Positions 34,756 through 43,212 of a stretch of 64,000 nucleotides of DNA are shown one piece after another. Where the stretch lies: positions 45,335 to 109,334 of the forward strand of contig JAUZNZ010000017.1 of assembly GCA_030706735.1 (NCBI GenBank), given 5' to 3'. The notes below the pieces were generated by a model. The model had not been told where the DNA came from, made no database searches, and saw nothing but the letters and a program-made list of their open reading frames with translations. The DNA comes from Bacteroidota bacterium. Lineage in GTDB: Bacteria; Bacteroidota; Bacteroidia; Chitinophagales; Chitinophagaceae. Within the stretch, counting starts at the first letter, position 1, and each line of letters begins with the position of its first letter. The translations under genes and the position numbers were made by a program.

Positions 34756-34839
34756 TGCGCGGGAAGAGATTCGAACTCTCACACCCTTTCGGGCGCTACC
34801 ACCTCAAAGTAGTGCGTCTACCAATTTCGCCACCCACGC
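34756..34839 (-). tRNA. tRNA-Leu (anticodon GAG)
   Basis: On the reverse strand the acceptor stem GCGTGGG pairs with CCCGCGC (one G-T). The D-arm is GCGAAATTGGTAGACGC, and the anticodon stem CTACT/GGTAG surrounds TTGAGGT (anticodon GAG). A long class II variable arm (CGCCCGAAAGGGTG) and T-arm GAGAGTTCGAATCTC follow. The 3' CC is followed by T, so the CCA is not fully encoded. It flanks an integrase stub. Confidence 0.95.
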
Positions 34840-34882
34840 ATGAACGGCTGCAAAAATAAGATTTTCGACTGATTTTCCGCCT

Positions 34883-36025
34883 CTATTTATTCAGGACGAT
34901 CCGGAAGGTCGTGCCTTTGCCGATCTCGGACTGTTTGACAAACAATTCGCCTTTATGGTATTGCTCGATGATACGCTTGGAGAGGCTGAGGCCCAGTCCC
35001 CAACCCCTTTTTTTGGTTGTAAAACCCGGCTTGAACACCTTTTCCAGGTTCTTTTTGGCAATTCCCTTGCCCGTGTCAGTGATGTCCACAATCACCTCCT
35101 TATCGACCTCCCTGATGGAGACGACAATGCTGCCCTTGCCTTCCATGGCGTCGAGCGCATTTTTGAGCAAATTTTCGATCACCCAATCGAATAATGGACC
35201 CGAGATGAGCACGGGGATCCGTTCCTCGGTTTGTACCTGCAAGCTCATCTGCACCTTCCCTGTCGCCCGTTTTCTCATATAGTCCACCATGTTCCGGACC
35301 TGACGGATGAGGTCACGTTCTTCGAGCTGGGGTTTGCTGCCGATCTTGCCGAATCGGTCCGAGATCAGCTTGAGGCGATCGACATCCTTTTGGATCTCCT
35401 GGACGATCTTCGGTTCGGTGTCGATCTCCTTCAACATCTCGACCCAGCCCTCCAGCGAGGAGACAGGGGTACCCAACTGATGAGCCGTCTCTTTGGCCAT
35501 GCCCGCCCAGAGCTGGTTTTGCGTAGCCTTGTTCCGGATGGTGATGGAATAGAGCGTAAAGAAAATAAAGCTGGCGACGATGAACAGCTGCACCAGCGGA
35601 TAATAGCGAACCTCATCCAGCAAGGTCGTATGGCCATAATAATACCGGTTCGCCGTATAGGGTTTGTCGCTCAACCTGATCTCGAGCGGTTGGTTCTCCG
35701 ATCTGAACCTCTTCAGTTCATGTTGGGGATAATCCTTGTCTGCGGCGACCTTTGCGGAATCCAGGTTGATGAATCCCGTGATGCTGTCCCTCTCATTGGT
35801 CTCGATGATGGGAATGGACTGCTGGCCATTCCGGATAAGGTTGGGCAAGGTCAGGTCCATGCCGTTCACAATGGCCTTGCTGGCGGCGACCCATTCTTCC
35901 ACCTTCTGCCGCTCTTCCGCGGCGATCTTCTTCGCGAGGTATTGTGAATAAAACACCGTTCCGCTCACGATGATGATGGCCAGCAGCGCAAAGAGCGACC
36001 TCCAGTTCAACATGGATCGTATCAT
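34883..36025 (-). CDS. Sensor histidine kinase
   Basis: 380 residues: an N-terminal membrane segment (LFALLAIIIVSGTVFYSQYL), an extracytoplasmic region of about 100 residues, and a second membrane segment (LVQLFIVASFIFFTLYSITI). A shortened dimerisation box contains the phospho-acceptor His (KETAHQLGTPVSSLEGWVEM, about residue 182). The HATPase domain has ENLLKNALDAM (N box), DITDTGKGI (G1) and GWGLGLSLSKRI (G2). No response regulator is adjacent, so it is an orphan kinase here. It diverges from the GT2 gene across 51 bases. Confidence 0.9.
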   Translation of the reverse strand: MIRSMLNWRSLFALLAIIIVSGTVFYSQYLAKKIAAEERQKVEEWVAASKAIVNGMDLTLPNLIRNGQQSIPIIETNERDSITGFINLDSAKVAADKDYPQHELKRFRSENQPLEIRLSDKPYTANRYYYGHTTLLDEVRYYPLVQLFIVASFIFFTLYSITIRNKATQNQLWAGMAKETAHQLGTPVSSLEGWVEMLKEIDTEPKIVQEIQKDVDRLKLISDRFGKIGSKPQLEERDLIRQVRNMVDYMRKRATGKVQMSLQVQTEERIPVLISGPLFDWVIENLLKNALDAMEGKGSIVVSIREVDKEVIVDITDTGKGIAKKNLEKVFKPGFTTKKRGWGLGLSLSKRIIEQYHKGELFVKQSEIGKGTTFRIVLNK

Positions 36026-36048
36026 GGACCGAATTTAAGGCTTTCCCG

Positions 36049-36056
36049 TATTTTTG
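36049..36056 (+). promoter_or_regulatory. -7 promoter element of the GT2 gene
   Basis: TATTTTTG matches TAnnTTTG and lies 20 bases before the GTG start at 36077, within the 51-base divergent region. Confidence 0.5.
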
Positions 36057-36076
36057 ACCTACATTAACCATTCCCA

Positions 36077-37102
36077 GTGAGGCCTGTTGTCGCTATAGTC
36101 ATCCTGAATTTTAACGGTCGCAAGTATCTCGAACTTTTTCTGCCTTCGGTGCTGGCCAGCTCCTATGGCGGCAAGGAGGTCATCGTGGCCGACAATGCAT
36201 CCACCGATGATTCGGTTGCCTACCTCCGGGAGCGACACCCGGAAATACGCGTGATCTCCCTGGACAGGAACTATGGGTTTGCGGGTGGCTATAACCGGGC
36301 CTTGAAAGAAGTGGATGCCGACTATTATGTGCTACTGAATTCGGACGTGGAGGTCGAAACCGGGTGGATCGAACCCATCCTGGACCTGATGGAAGGGGAC
36401 AAGACCATTGCCGCCTGCCAGCCGAAAATATTGTCCTGGGCTCATCGGGACGAGTTCGAGTATGCGGGCGCCGCGGGCGGATGGATGGATCACCTGGGAT
36501 ATCCCTTTGCGAAAGGGCGGATCTTCGACGTCTGCGAAAAGGACCAGGGTCAGTATGACCTAGCCGAACCTGTTTTCTGGGCCAGCGGGGCTGCCTTATT
36601 CATACGGTCGGTATTATATCACCGGGCGGGTGGGTTGGATAGCTATTTTTTCGCGCACCAGGAAGAGATCGATCTGTGCTGGCGACTGCAATTATCCGGA
36701 TACCAGGTCTATTGTTGTCCCTCTTCGCGAGTCTATCATGTCGGCGGAGGAACCCTGCCTAAAGGCAATGCGAGAAAGGTCTTCCTCAATTTCCGCAACA
36801 ACCTGATCATGCTGGCGAAGAACCTGCCGGTCAGGCAATCCTTCTGGAAGATCCCGCTGCGCTTTTCCCTGGACCACGTCTCGGCCTGGAAATCGCTCTT
36901 CTCCGGTGAAGTATCCTATTTTTTTTCCGTCCTGAAGGCCCATTTCGGCTTTATTAATTGGTTGCTGTTCAGGCAAAAAGAGAGTGTTTTTCCGGAACGA
37001 AAGGATTTGCGCCTACAGGGATGGTACCGGCGAAGCATTGCCTGGCAGTATTTCGTCCTGGGAAAGAAAACTTTTAGGGAAATTATGAATGGTAAACGCT
37101 GA
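36077..37102 (+). CDS. Glycosyltransferase family 2
   Basis: 341 residues from a GTG at 36077 (MRPVVAIVILNFNGRKYLEL). The GT-A fold is clear: VIVADNASTDDSVAYL at the nucleotide site, LLNSDVEVETGW as the DxD-type metal motif, ASGAALFIRSVLYHRAGGLD in the acceptor region and FAHQEEIDLCWRLQLSGYQV with the catalytic ED/QxxRW-like stretch. Rhamnosyltransferase-like members act in cell-wall or surface polysaccharide synthesis. The acceptor cannot be told from sequence. Confidence 0.9.
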   Translation: MRPVVAIVILNFNGRKYLELFLPSVLASSYGGKEVIVADNASTDDSVAYLRERHPEIRVISLDRNYGFAGGYNRALKEVDADYYVLLNSDVEVETGWIEPILDLMEGDKTIAACQPKILSWAHRDEFEYAGAAGGWMDHLGYPFAKGRIFDVCEKDQGQYDLAEPVFWASGAALFIRSVLYHRAGGLDSYFFAHQEEIDLCWRLQLSGYQVYCCPSSRVYHVGGGTLPKGNARKVFLNFRNNLIMLAKNLPVRQSFWKIPLRFSLDHVSAWKSLFSGEVSYFFSVLKAHFGFINWLLFRQKESVFPERKDLRLQGWYRRSIAWQYFVLGKKTFREIMNGKR

Positions 37103-37120
37103 TTTTTTGGTTCAAACCTT

Positions 37121-37128
37121 TATTTTTG
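37121..37128 (+). promoter_or_regulatory. -7 promoter element of the small membrane protein gene
   Basis: TATTTTTG lies 18 bases before the ATG at 37147, matching TAnnTTTG. Confidence 0.5.
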
Positions 37129-37146
37129 CACGGTAATTAACTCATT

Positions 37147-37356
37147 ATGGATCAACATCTGGAGAATAAAGACCCCAAATTGAAGGACATTGCGTACAGT
37201 TGGGTGGATTCTTCCGTATTCCTCTTCTACCTGGAGGTGTTCTGTATAGTCGCCTTTCTGGTAGGGGCCTCCTATGGCTTATATACACACCGGTATAAAG
37301 GCAAGCCAGAAGTCGAGGTTCCCGGCAATACGCTGTACACGCCCCAATACAAGTAG
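37147..37356 (+). CDS. Small single-pass membrane protein, unknown
   Basis: 69 residues with one membrane helix (VFLFYLEVFCIVAFLVGASY, about 22-42), a charged N-terminus (MDQHLENKDPKLKDIAYSWV) and a short basic/polar C-terminal tail (THRYKGKPEVEVPGNTLYTP). It has its own -7 element and a sensible composition, so it is probably real. The single-helix layout resembles small subunits or assembly factors of membrane complexes, but no partner is evident. Confidence 0.6.
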   Translation: MDQHLENKDPKLKDIAYSWVDSSVFLFYLEVFCIVAFLVGASYGLYTHRYKGKPEVEVPGNTLYTPQYK

Positions 37357-37391
37357 AGGCAACAAAATTTCTCCGTGAGGGGTGTAATGCT

Positions 37392-37399
37392 TATTTTTG
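37392..37399 (+). promoter_or_regulatory. -7 promoter element of the tRNA-Gly/tRNA-Leu pair
   Basis: TATTTTTG lies 35 bases before tRNA-Gly; a TTTC about 20 bases upstream is a weak -33 candidate. Confidence 0.5.
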
Positions 37400-37434
37400 C
37401 ACTCCCCAATAAGTTCTTATAGTGCGTGCAACAT

Positions 37435-37507
37435 GCGGAAGTAGCTCAGTTGGTAGAGCGCAACCTTGCCAAGGTTGAGGTCGCGGGTTCGAGCCTCGTC
37501 TTCCGCT
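37435..37507 (+). tRNA. tRNA-Gly (anticodon GCC)
   Basis: Acceptor stem GCGGAAG/CTTCCGC, D-arm AGCTCAGTTGGTAGAGC, anticodon stem-loop CAACCTTGCCAAGGTTG with GCC, T-arm GCGGGTTCGAGCCTCGT. The total is 73 bases; CCA is not encoded. Confidence 0.96.
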
Positions 37508-37511
37508 CTTC

Positions 37512-37545
37512 ATTCCATCCCGGGCTTACCAGGATGGAATTTTTT
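37512..37545 (+). terminator. Intrinsic terminator of tRNA-Gly
   Basis: A 9-bp stem ATTCCATCC/GGATGGAAT is followed by TTTTT. It ends 29 bases before tRNA-Leu(UAA), so the two tRNAs may be transcribed with partial read-through. Confidence 0.82.
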
Positions 37546-37573
37546 GTTTAGGCCCGGCTGTAAGGCCGTCCGG

Positions 37574-37659
37574 GCCCTGGTGGCGGAACTGGTAGACGCG
37601 CAGGACTTAAAATCCTGTTTGCAGTAATGCAAGTACGGGTTCGATTCCCGTCTGGGGCA
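37574..37659 (+). tRNA. tRNA-Leu (anticodon UAA)
   Basis: Acceptor stem GCCCTGG/CTGGGGC with two G-T pairs, D-arm GCGGAACTGGTAGACGC, anticodon stem-loop CAGGACTTAAAATCCTG with TAA, long variable arm (TGCAGTAATGCA) and T-arm ACGGGTTCGATTCCCGT. The total is 86 bases. Confidence 0.96.
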
Positions 37660-37662
37660 CAC

Positions 37663-37694
37663 AGCCTTTCCAGCGAAGTTGGAAGGGCTTTTTT
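37663..37694 (+). terminator. Intrinsic terminator of tRNA-Leu(UAA)
   Basis: A 9-bp stem AGCCTTTCC/GGAAGGGCT is followed by TTTTT. Confidence 0.85.
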
Positions 37695-37721
37695 GTTGCG
37701 CAGCGGGGCGAGCATGGTAAG

Positions 37722-38120
37722 CTATTCGGTTGTTACGCCATCAAATGCTGCCCCCTTGGCTTCCGCTTCCTTTTTGGTAGAACGTACCAATCCGTCTTTG
37801 TGGTGAGCAGGGGAATAAATGGTGTACATTTTTAGATCTGCAGTGCCATCCAAATTAATGATATTGTGTTTTGCTCCAGCAGGGACTACGATCGCATCCC
37901 CATCCTTTATTTCGTATTCATTGCCATCTATGACACATTTTCCGTGCCCTGATTCAATCCGGAAAAACTGATCGTTGTCTGCATGGATTTCTTCACCGAT
38001 GTCTTCTTTTGGTTTGAGACTCATAAGCACCAGTTGGCTATGTTTGGACGTGTATAATACTTTCCGGAAATTTATGTTGCCTACCGCTGCTTTATCGATA
38101 TTCGTTTTAAATCCTTTCAT
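37722..38120 (-). CDS. Cupin-domain protein
   Basis: 132 residues with a single cupin beta-barrel: motif 1 is DIGEEIHADNDQFFRIESGH (about residues 39-58) and motif 2 GDAIVVPAGAKHNIINLDG (about 74-92). Metal-ligand positions are His in motif 1, the Glu/Gln region and His84 in motif 2. Small single-cupin proteins of this kind may be sugar isomerases, dioxygenases or binding proteins; nothing nearby narrows it. A cysteine-poor, acidic N-terminus and no signal peptide indicate a cytoplasmic protein. Confidence 0.85.
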   Translation of the reverse strand: MKGFKTNIDKAAVGNINFRKVLYTSKHSQLVLMSLKPKEDIGEEIHADNDQFFRIESGHGKCVIDGNEYEIKDGDAIVVPAGAKHNIINLDGTADLKMYTIYSPAHHKDGLVRSTKKEAEAKGAAFDGVTTE

Positions 38121-38252
38121 TTCTTAAATTTTACTAAAAATTAGGGCACAGGAATTTCTACTAAATTGACCTGACTCAAACTGTTGTATGATTTTCATCA
38201 GAGGGTCCCTGAATCTTCCGCTTGCACGCCAACAAACCCCGGTGCGCATGGT

Positions 38253-38702
38253 TTATGCCCCAAATTGCCGAAGGTGGTGGTCGCAGTGTTTGTAGACGAA
38301 GCATCCCAGCTGGTCTTTTGTCATTTTGCCAAAGAACCAGTGGACAAGATGATCTTTGTCGTAGGCGCCATAGTCATTGATCAAGGCGATCCATTTCTTC
38401 TTTTCCTCTTCGATATCCCGGACGGGCTCCGTGACTTTGAGGGTTGCCGACGTGGGTGCGTTCTTCCCGAGCTGTTTGGTCTCGTCCTTTAAAATGCCTT
38501 TTATGACCATTGGGCCGATCAGCCTTCCCAGGAAGGACCTTTTGATCGGGACCCGCCCGAAGTAATATTCCTCGCAGGCAGCGCAGTGCCGAAGCATTTG
38601 TCCCACCGACATTTTCCCCCAACGGGCCTTGCTTTCGGCGCTGAGGCTATTGATCCGGCCGACGATGTCATTCCGGGTCTGGCTTTCAAATATTGATCTC
38701 AT
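38253..38702 (-). CDS. DUF1569 (DinB-like) protein
   Basis: 149 residues forming a DinB/YfiT-type helical bundle: SAESKARWGKMSVGQMLRHC, CEEYYFGRVPIKRSFLGRLI, and the C-terminal LVHWFFGKMTKDQLGCFVYK and HCDHHLRQFGA. The three His positions (LRHC, LVHW, HHLRQF) are placed as in metal-dependent DinB relatives. Enzymatic function unknown. It diverges from a lipoprotein gene across 42 bases. Confidence 0.82.
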   Translation of the reverse strand: MRSIFESQTRNDIVGRINSLSAESKARWGKMSVGQMLRHCAACEEYYFGRVPIKRSFLGRLIGPMVIKGILKDETKQLGKNAPTSATLKVTEPVRDIEEEKKKWIALINDYGAYDKDHLVHWFFGKMTKDQLGCFVYKHCDHHLRQFGA

Positions 38703-38744
38703 GGATTAAATTTACACCGATTCGCTTTTAAACCCTGATCATCC

Positions 38745-39332
38745 ATGAAGAAAAATAGTTATCTCTACCTGGCCCTTATCGTCGCCGCAGGATGGGCTGC
38801 GTGCCATCATGCCGGTCAACATGCGGGATCAGCCGGGCAGATTGCTCCGGACACTTTGTCAACCGGGAGAGACAGCCTGGTCGCCCGCGACACCCCGACG
38901 AATTCCATCGCCGGAGCAAGAGTGGAAAAGGAAAAACCTGTCATTCTAAAGACGCATCTGAAGGATACTTCCCGCTTGTCCGGCTCTTTTATTCTTTTTC
39001 TTCTACCGGATCAAGCCCGGTATGCGGAACTGAGCAGCGACCCCGATGACGAGGTGAATGAGAGCGATGCGGACTTCGCCTCAGGGATCGTAGGCACGAA
39101 AGATAGTCTTCGGACCATAGACAAGTACAGGAACATACGGTTTGCCGCCACGCCAAGCAGGTATATCGTTATTGCGGATTGCTATGGCGGCCCCCTCGTC
39201 ATCGACCGGGATACGGTCAGTTATGGCTATATCCTCTCGGGAAAAGGAAAAAAGATCGCGACCGAATACAATTCCGTGCATAGCGGGAATTACCTTGGAG
39301 AGATCGACGAGTACTTCGGCCTGGTCCGGTGA
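38745..39332 (+). CDS. Lipoprotein of unknown function
   Basis: 195 residues with a lipoprotein signal (YLYLALIVAAGWAACHHAGQ, Cys at 20), a low-complexity linker (GQHAGSAGQIAPDTLSTGRD) and a beta-rich domain (SGSFILFLLPDQARYAELSS, YRNIRFAATPSRYIVIADCY, KKIATEYNSVHSGNYLGEID). I recognise no family. It ends 5 bases before the convergent LytTR regulator stop. Confidence 0.65.
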   Translation: MKKNSYLYLALIVAAGWAACHHAGQHAGSAGQIAPDTLSTGRDSLVARDTPTNSIAGARVEKEKPVILKTHLKDTSRLSGSFILFLLPDQARYAELSSDPDDEVNESDADFASGIVGTKDSLRTIDKYRNIRFAATPSRYIVIADCYGGPLVIDRDTVSYGYILSGKGKKIATEYNSVHSGNYLGEIDEYFGLVR

Positions 39333-39337
39333 TAGCT

Positions 39338-40123
39338 CTAAGACTTTAATATTCTTCCCAGCACCGCCTCCTTAAGATTTCTGCTCACCGGGATCATGGC
39401 ATTGGCGATCCGGAGCATGCCTCCTTCCACGACGGAAACCTTGTCCAGGGCAACGAGGTATGATTTGTGGACTTTCATGAAACGATCGGGTGGCAGCAGG
39501 GACTCCATGTTCTTCAACGTATCATAGACCATGAGTTTTTTTGTGCCCGTGTAAATGAGCACGTAGTTATCCGCCGCCTCCACGTACAGCAATTCTTTAA
39601 AAAGCAGCTTTTCATATTTGCCATTCGCCTTGACGAAGAAGTAGCCCTCCTCCGCCTGAAGGGCGGGTACCGTCGGGGTGAGGATGGTCTGGATGGGGCC
39701 GGCCGGGATGGCGTCGGCCGGGACGCGCACCGGCCCGGCGGAGCCGGTTGCCCGTTGGCGTAAGGCATGAAATTCCTGCGCCTTGCAGCATGCCTTAAGC
39801 AGGCGGTTAAAATCAACCGGCTTGATCAAATAGTCCATCACATCCAATTCATACCCTTTCAACGCATATTCGGGATAGGCCGTCGTCACAATGATCATGG
39901 GCGGTTGACGCAGGGTTCTTATCAGATCCAGCCCATTCAGGCCCGGCATCTCGATATCCAGGAAGATAAGGTCGGGGTGAAGCGTCGCCACGAGGTCCAT
40001 CGCCTGATAGGCATTTTCGCCAATACCGACAAGTTCCAGGAAAGCGATCTCTTTTAATTCCTCCGCCATCCCCTTGCGGGCGACCGGCTCATCATCCACT
40101 ATGATACATCGCAGTTTCATCAA
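39338..40123 (-). CDS. LytTR-family response regulator
   Basis: 261 residues: a receiver domain (CIIVDDEPVARKGMAEELKE at the acidic pocket, LIFLDIEMPGLNGLDLIRTL with the phospho-Asp near 57, MDYLIKPVDF) joined by a Pro/Ala-rich linker to a LytTR DNA-binding domain (YFFVKANGKYEKLLFKELLY, EAADNYVLIYTGTKKLMVYD, FMKVHKSYLVALDKVS). Encoded 23 bases downstream of its LytS-type kinase. The long linker between the domains (about residues 125-165) is unusual in length. Confidence 0.92.
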   Translation of the reverse strand: MMKLRCIIVDDEPVARKGMAEELKEIAFLELVGIGENAYQAMDLVATLHPDLIFLDIEMPGLNGLDLIRTLRQPPMIIVTTAYPEYALKGYELDVMDYLIKPVDFNRLLKACCKAQEFHALRQRATGSAGPVRVPADAIPAGPIQTILTPTVPALQAEEGYFFVKANGKYEKLLFKELLYVEAADNYVLIYTGTKKLMVYDTLKNMESLLPPDRFMKVHKSYLVALDKVSVVEGGMLRIANAMIPVSRNLKEAVLGRILKS

Positions 40124-40146
40124 CCAGTCTTGTTAAATAATGCCAT

Positions 40147-41196
40147 TCATGCTATGCGTAGGACAAGCGTCGCCTCATAGCGTTCCTCATTGCGGCGGCT
40201 GGTCAGTTCATGCCTTCCGGCGTAGAGGTGTCCCAGCCGACGCCTCACATTTTCCAGTCCGATGCCTTCGGTACCCGGCGCCGGGTCCTGTTCCCCGGAC
40301 ACCGAATTGCGGGTTTGAAGACGGAAGGTATTGCCTTCGACGCAGCAAGATATGTCAATCGCATTCAGCTTGTCAGGATGACCCGCGACATGCTTGAAGC
40401 AATTTTCAATGATCGGCATCAATAAAAAAGGAGAAATAGAAAAACCCTTCACTTCGTCGATCCCTTCACAAGTGATCCGGTAGTTGTCATTCAGCCGTTC
40501 CCTTTGCAAGTCGATATAAGATCGAATGAAGGACAGCTCTTTTTCGACCTCCACGAAGGGGTGGTTGCACTCATACAATTGGTACCTCAGCATATTTGAG
40601 AATCGCTGCAGCGTTTCCCTCGCCGGCACATTGGAACGATCAATCTTATAATAGATCGTATTCAGCGCATTGAAAAGGAAATGCGGATTGATCTGTTGTT
40701 TAAGCAATTCCAGCTCGGACATTGCTTTCTCCTTCTGGATCTTTTCCAATTGATGCTCTGCCTGCAAACGTCCAACGGCAAGTTGGACTGCGGCGCCAAC
40801 AGAGGAAATGAAAAATACCATGAAATACGAACCGAAGACCAGATCAGCCCAGAACCAGTAAAAATAATGTCCCTGGGAACGGGCGACATCACGGTGGTAA
40901 TCGGACAGCGAATGGTCCAACAGCTTCAACTGGGTCAAAATAATGAGGGTCCCGCCCAGGAGGACGAGCGCTGCAAAGCAGGCGAAGAACAGGGCGATCC
41001 TCTTCCGGTAAACCATGCGGGGCAGCAAGACCTCTACGGTCACGACCAGTGCCGACATCGAAACCGTCACATCCACCAGCGTGGACAACAAGGCCCTTGG
41101 TATGACCGGCATCCCTCCCATTTTGAAGAGCAACCAAAAAAGGAAGAAGAGCAAGCCAAAAACCAAATAATATGCACGTCGGCTCCTTATCCGCAT
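40147..41196 (-). CDS. LytS-type sensor histidine kinase (His_kinase family)
   Basis: 349 residues with four membrane segments (about 8-150) and no periplasmic sensor domain. The cytoplasmic part has a coiled coil (AEHQLEKIQKEKAMSELELL) and the kinase box LKQQINPHFLFNALNTIYYK with the phospho-His. A compact HATPase domain follows (LLMPIIENCFKHV as N box, GIGLENVRRRLGHLY as G2). It is the partner of the LytTR regulator encoded next. The stimulus is unknown. Confidence 0.92.
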   Translation of the reverse strand: MRIRSRRAYYLVFGLLFFLFWLLFKMGGMPVIPRALLSTLVDVTVSMSALVVTVEVLLPRMVYRKRIALFFACFAALVLLGGTLIILTQLKLLDHSLSDYHRDVARSQGHYFYWFWADLVFGSYFMVFFISSVGAAVQLAVGRLQAEHQLEKIQKEKAMSELELLKQQINPHFLFNALNTIYYKIDRSNVPARETLQRFSNMLRYQLYECNHPFVEVEKELSFIRSYIDLQRERLNDNYRITCEGIDEVKGFSISPFLLMPIIENCFKHVAGHPDKLNAIDISCCVEGNTFRLQTRNSVSGEQDPAPGTEGIGLENVRRRLGHLYAGRHELTSRRNEERYEATLVLRIA

Positions 41197-41363
41197 ACAC
41201 TAAAAATACGCCCAACGTTTCAGAATCCCCACCTCCTTATGCGAAAAGCCATTTTCGCGGGGTGAATGGCAAAGACGGCCGGATGCCCAGTAAATCAAGC
41301 CGGTCACTGAAATTCTTTTCCTACCCATGTTCTGCCGGGTAGTTTTACAAAAAACCAAGATCT

Positions 41364-41951
41364 ATGGACAGAAAAAAATTTATCAGAGGCACTGCCGGTA
41401 CCTTTTCCGGCCTATTTTTTCTCAAGCAACTGGTGTCGGCCCATGGCGCCCTGTCTCCTCATAGCGGGCAAGCCGGTACTACAGCTGCGGGTCGTCTTGT
41501 GGGCGATACCACGCAACCGATCCCGGTCCAACAAGGGTCTCCCCCTTTGTCCCTGGACCAGGTAAAAGAATTCGTCGTCGCCGGCCATGGAAATTTAGCA
41601 AAAACCCAGGCCATGGTAAAGGAAAATCCAAACCTTGTCTTTGCCAAATACGACTGGGGAAATGGAGATTTCGAGGCCGCGATAGAAGGCGCCGGCCATG
41701 TCGGCAACAGAGAGGTCGCCGAATTCCTTATCGATACCGGGTCAAGGGTGACCTTATTTGTCCTGACCATGTTGGGGAGGACCGAACTGGTAAAGCCAAT
41801 CCTTGAAGCCTATCCAAAATTGATCTTTGCCCATGGTCCGCATGGATTTACCATGTTACATCATGCCAAGGTCGGTGGAGCGGCAGGAGAGGAGCTTTAT
41901 GCGTATCTCCAGGAAAAGGGACAGAAACAAGATTGGGTAAAGATCAGGTGA
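41364..41951 (+). CDS. Exported ankyrin-repeat protein
   Basis: 195 residues. The N-terminus MDRKKFIRGTAGTFSGLFFL resembles a Tat signal (RK in place of RR) followed by a linker. From about residue 70 it has ankyrin-type repeats: GHGNLAKTQAMVKENPNLVF, VGNREVAEFLIDTGSRVTLF, GRTELVKPILEAYPKLIFAH, FTMLHHAKVGGAAGEELYAY. Such small exported ankyrin proteins are common in Bacteroidota; the partner is unknown. Confidence 0.8.
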   Translation: MDRKKFIRGTAGTFSGLFFLKQLVSAHGALSPHSGQAGTTAAGRLVGDTTQPIPVQQGSPPLSLDQVKEFVVAGHGNLAKTQAMVKENPNLVFAKYDWGNGDFEAAIEGAGHVGNREVAEFLIDTGSRVTLFVLTMLGRTELVKPILEAYPKLIFAHGPHGFTMLHHAKVGGAAGEELYAYLQEKGQKQDWVKIR

Positions 41952-41966
41952 TCGGTCCCGGGATAG

Positions 41967-42227
41967 TTATTTGGGGCGATCCAGGAATTTGGAAAGACCA
42001 GCTAAAATAGCATCTGCGTATTCTCTCGCCTCATCCGTCTTTGGCGCAAAGGCCGGCTCCAGGCCCTTCCCTGGCGCCTCCCTGATGACCTGCGCGGGAT
42101 ACAGCTCCTGAATATCGTCATCCTGCGGGATGATCGTGTACTGAAGATGGTCTCGCTTATTGATCGTGGAAACGGTTGCCAGACAGCGACGACCCTCAAA
42201 AATGAATACAATCTCGAAAACTCCCAT
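41967..42227 (-). CDS. Small protein of unknown function
   Basis: 86 residues (FEIVFIFEGRRCLATVSTIN, YTIIPQDDDIQELYPAQVIR, EAREYADAILAGLSKFLDRP). Beta-rich first half, helical C-terminus; a coherent fold but no known family. Its stop lies 16 bases from the stop of the convergent ankyrin gene. Confidence 0.55.
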   Translation of the reverse strand: MGVFEIVFIFEGRRCLATVSTINKRDHLQYTIIPQDDDIQELYPAQVIREAPGKGLEPAFAPKTDEAREYADAILAGLSKFLDRPK

Positions 42228-42377
42228 AAATGAATTTGGTTGAGGGCCGGTTGTCCGTAAAGAATCTTCTTCTACCGTGGCAAAGGAAATCCTATGCCAG
42301 GGCAGCTTCGCTGAACCATTACCGGGATGGGGACCGGCGACACCATGTTGAGGAAATACTTGCCGCGGGCGTGGGCG
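42228..42377. other. Intergenic stretch between two reverse genes
   Basis: 150 bases with no supported gene; it holds the promoter region of the 86-residue gene. Confidence 0.35.
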
Positions 42378-43157
42378 TCAATGGAAGCGATAACCCAGGA
42401 TCACTTTGAAGATGTCGTTGTCGGTGCTTTGGGTCAGGCCCCAGCCGTAACCGAAGTTCAGTTCCCAGTCGGGCGACCAATCGAGGTCGACGGCGGCAAA
42501 TAATTGGTGCTGCTGACTCTGGTAGGGTTGAAAATCATTCAGCGGACCCAGGGAACCATAGTATTCGAATCCGCCCGCGATCACTTTCGTGATATTATAA
42601 GATGCTTTCAGGTTGGGGGAAAAGACATATCCCAATGTCTTTGTGCCGCCGTGAAAAGATTTGTCGAACGTGGGGTTAAAAGAAGCATACAGGTTTCCCC
42701 ATTGTTTGTCAATAATGGGGCGGATCTCCAGTGTCCAGTCGTCCTCACTGTACTCCCTTTTCTGATAGCCCGCCTCCATCGACAAACTTACTCCTACCGG
42801 CCATTTCCAGGAATCCGGGACCCGCACGCGCGGCCTGATATGGCTACCGACATAGTTCGTTCGGCGATCATCCCCCAGTGTATTGAAAAAATAGAATCCG
42901 GTCTCAAACCAGGAGTTCCAGCCGTGCGTGATCTCGATCGTCTCATGAAAAACATGATTTGTAGGCAGCACCCCGCCCTCGACCGTTTTCTGGCCATCGA
43001 AAGTGAAGTTGCTGTGCAACTCCACCATGGTATTATTCTTCAGGACGGTTTGGGATCCGTAGACCTGAATTTCGTAATTCTCCTGGGCGGACGCAGGCAG
43101 GGACATGATGAAACAAAGGATCATCCAAGCCGAAAAAAAATTGAGGATCAGTCGCAT
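42378..43157 (-). CDS. Outer-membrane beta-barrel protein, unknown
   Basis: 259 residues with a signal peptide (MILCFIMSLPASAQ). Then an all-beta body with alternating aromatic strands (TIEITHGWNSWFETGFYFFN, WPVGVSLSMEAGYQKREYSE, WGNLYASFNPTFDKSFHGGT, ASYNITKVIAGGFEYYGSLG) and a terminal strand ending in aromatic-His (IFKVILGYRFH). Size and pattern fit a roughly 10-14-stranded outer-membrane barrel. No ligand or family can be read off. Confidence 0.7.
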   Translation of the reverse strand: MRLILNFFSAWMILCFIMSLPASAQENYEIQVYGSQTVLKNNTMVELHSNFTFDGQKTVEGGVLPTNHVFHETIEITHGWNSWFETGFYFFNTLGDDRRTNYVGSHIRPRVRVPDSWKWPVGVSLSMEAGYQKREYSEDDWTLEIRPIIDKQWGNLYASFNPTFDKSFHGGTKTLGYVFSPNLKASYNITKVIAGGFEYYGSLGPLNDFQPYQSQQHQLFAAVDLDWSPDWELNFGYGWGLTQSTDNDIFKVILGYRFH

Positions 43158-43212
43158 ATTGGAAACCGTGAACTGGCGCTAATATACGACATGATCGCGT
43201 ATCCGGATGCTA

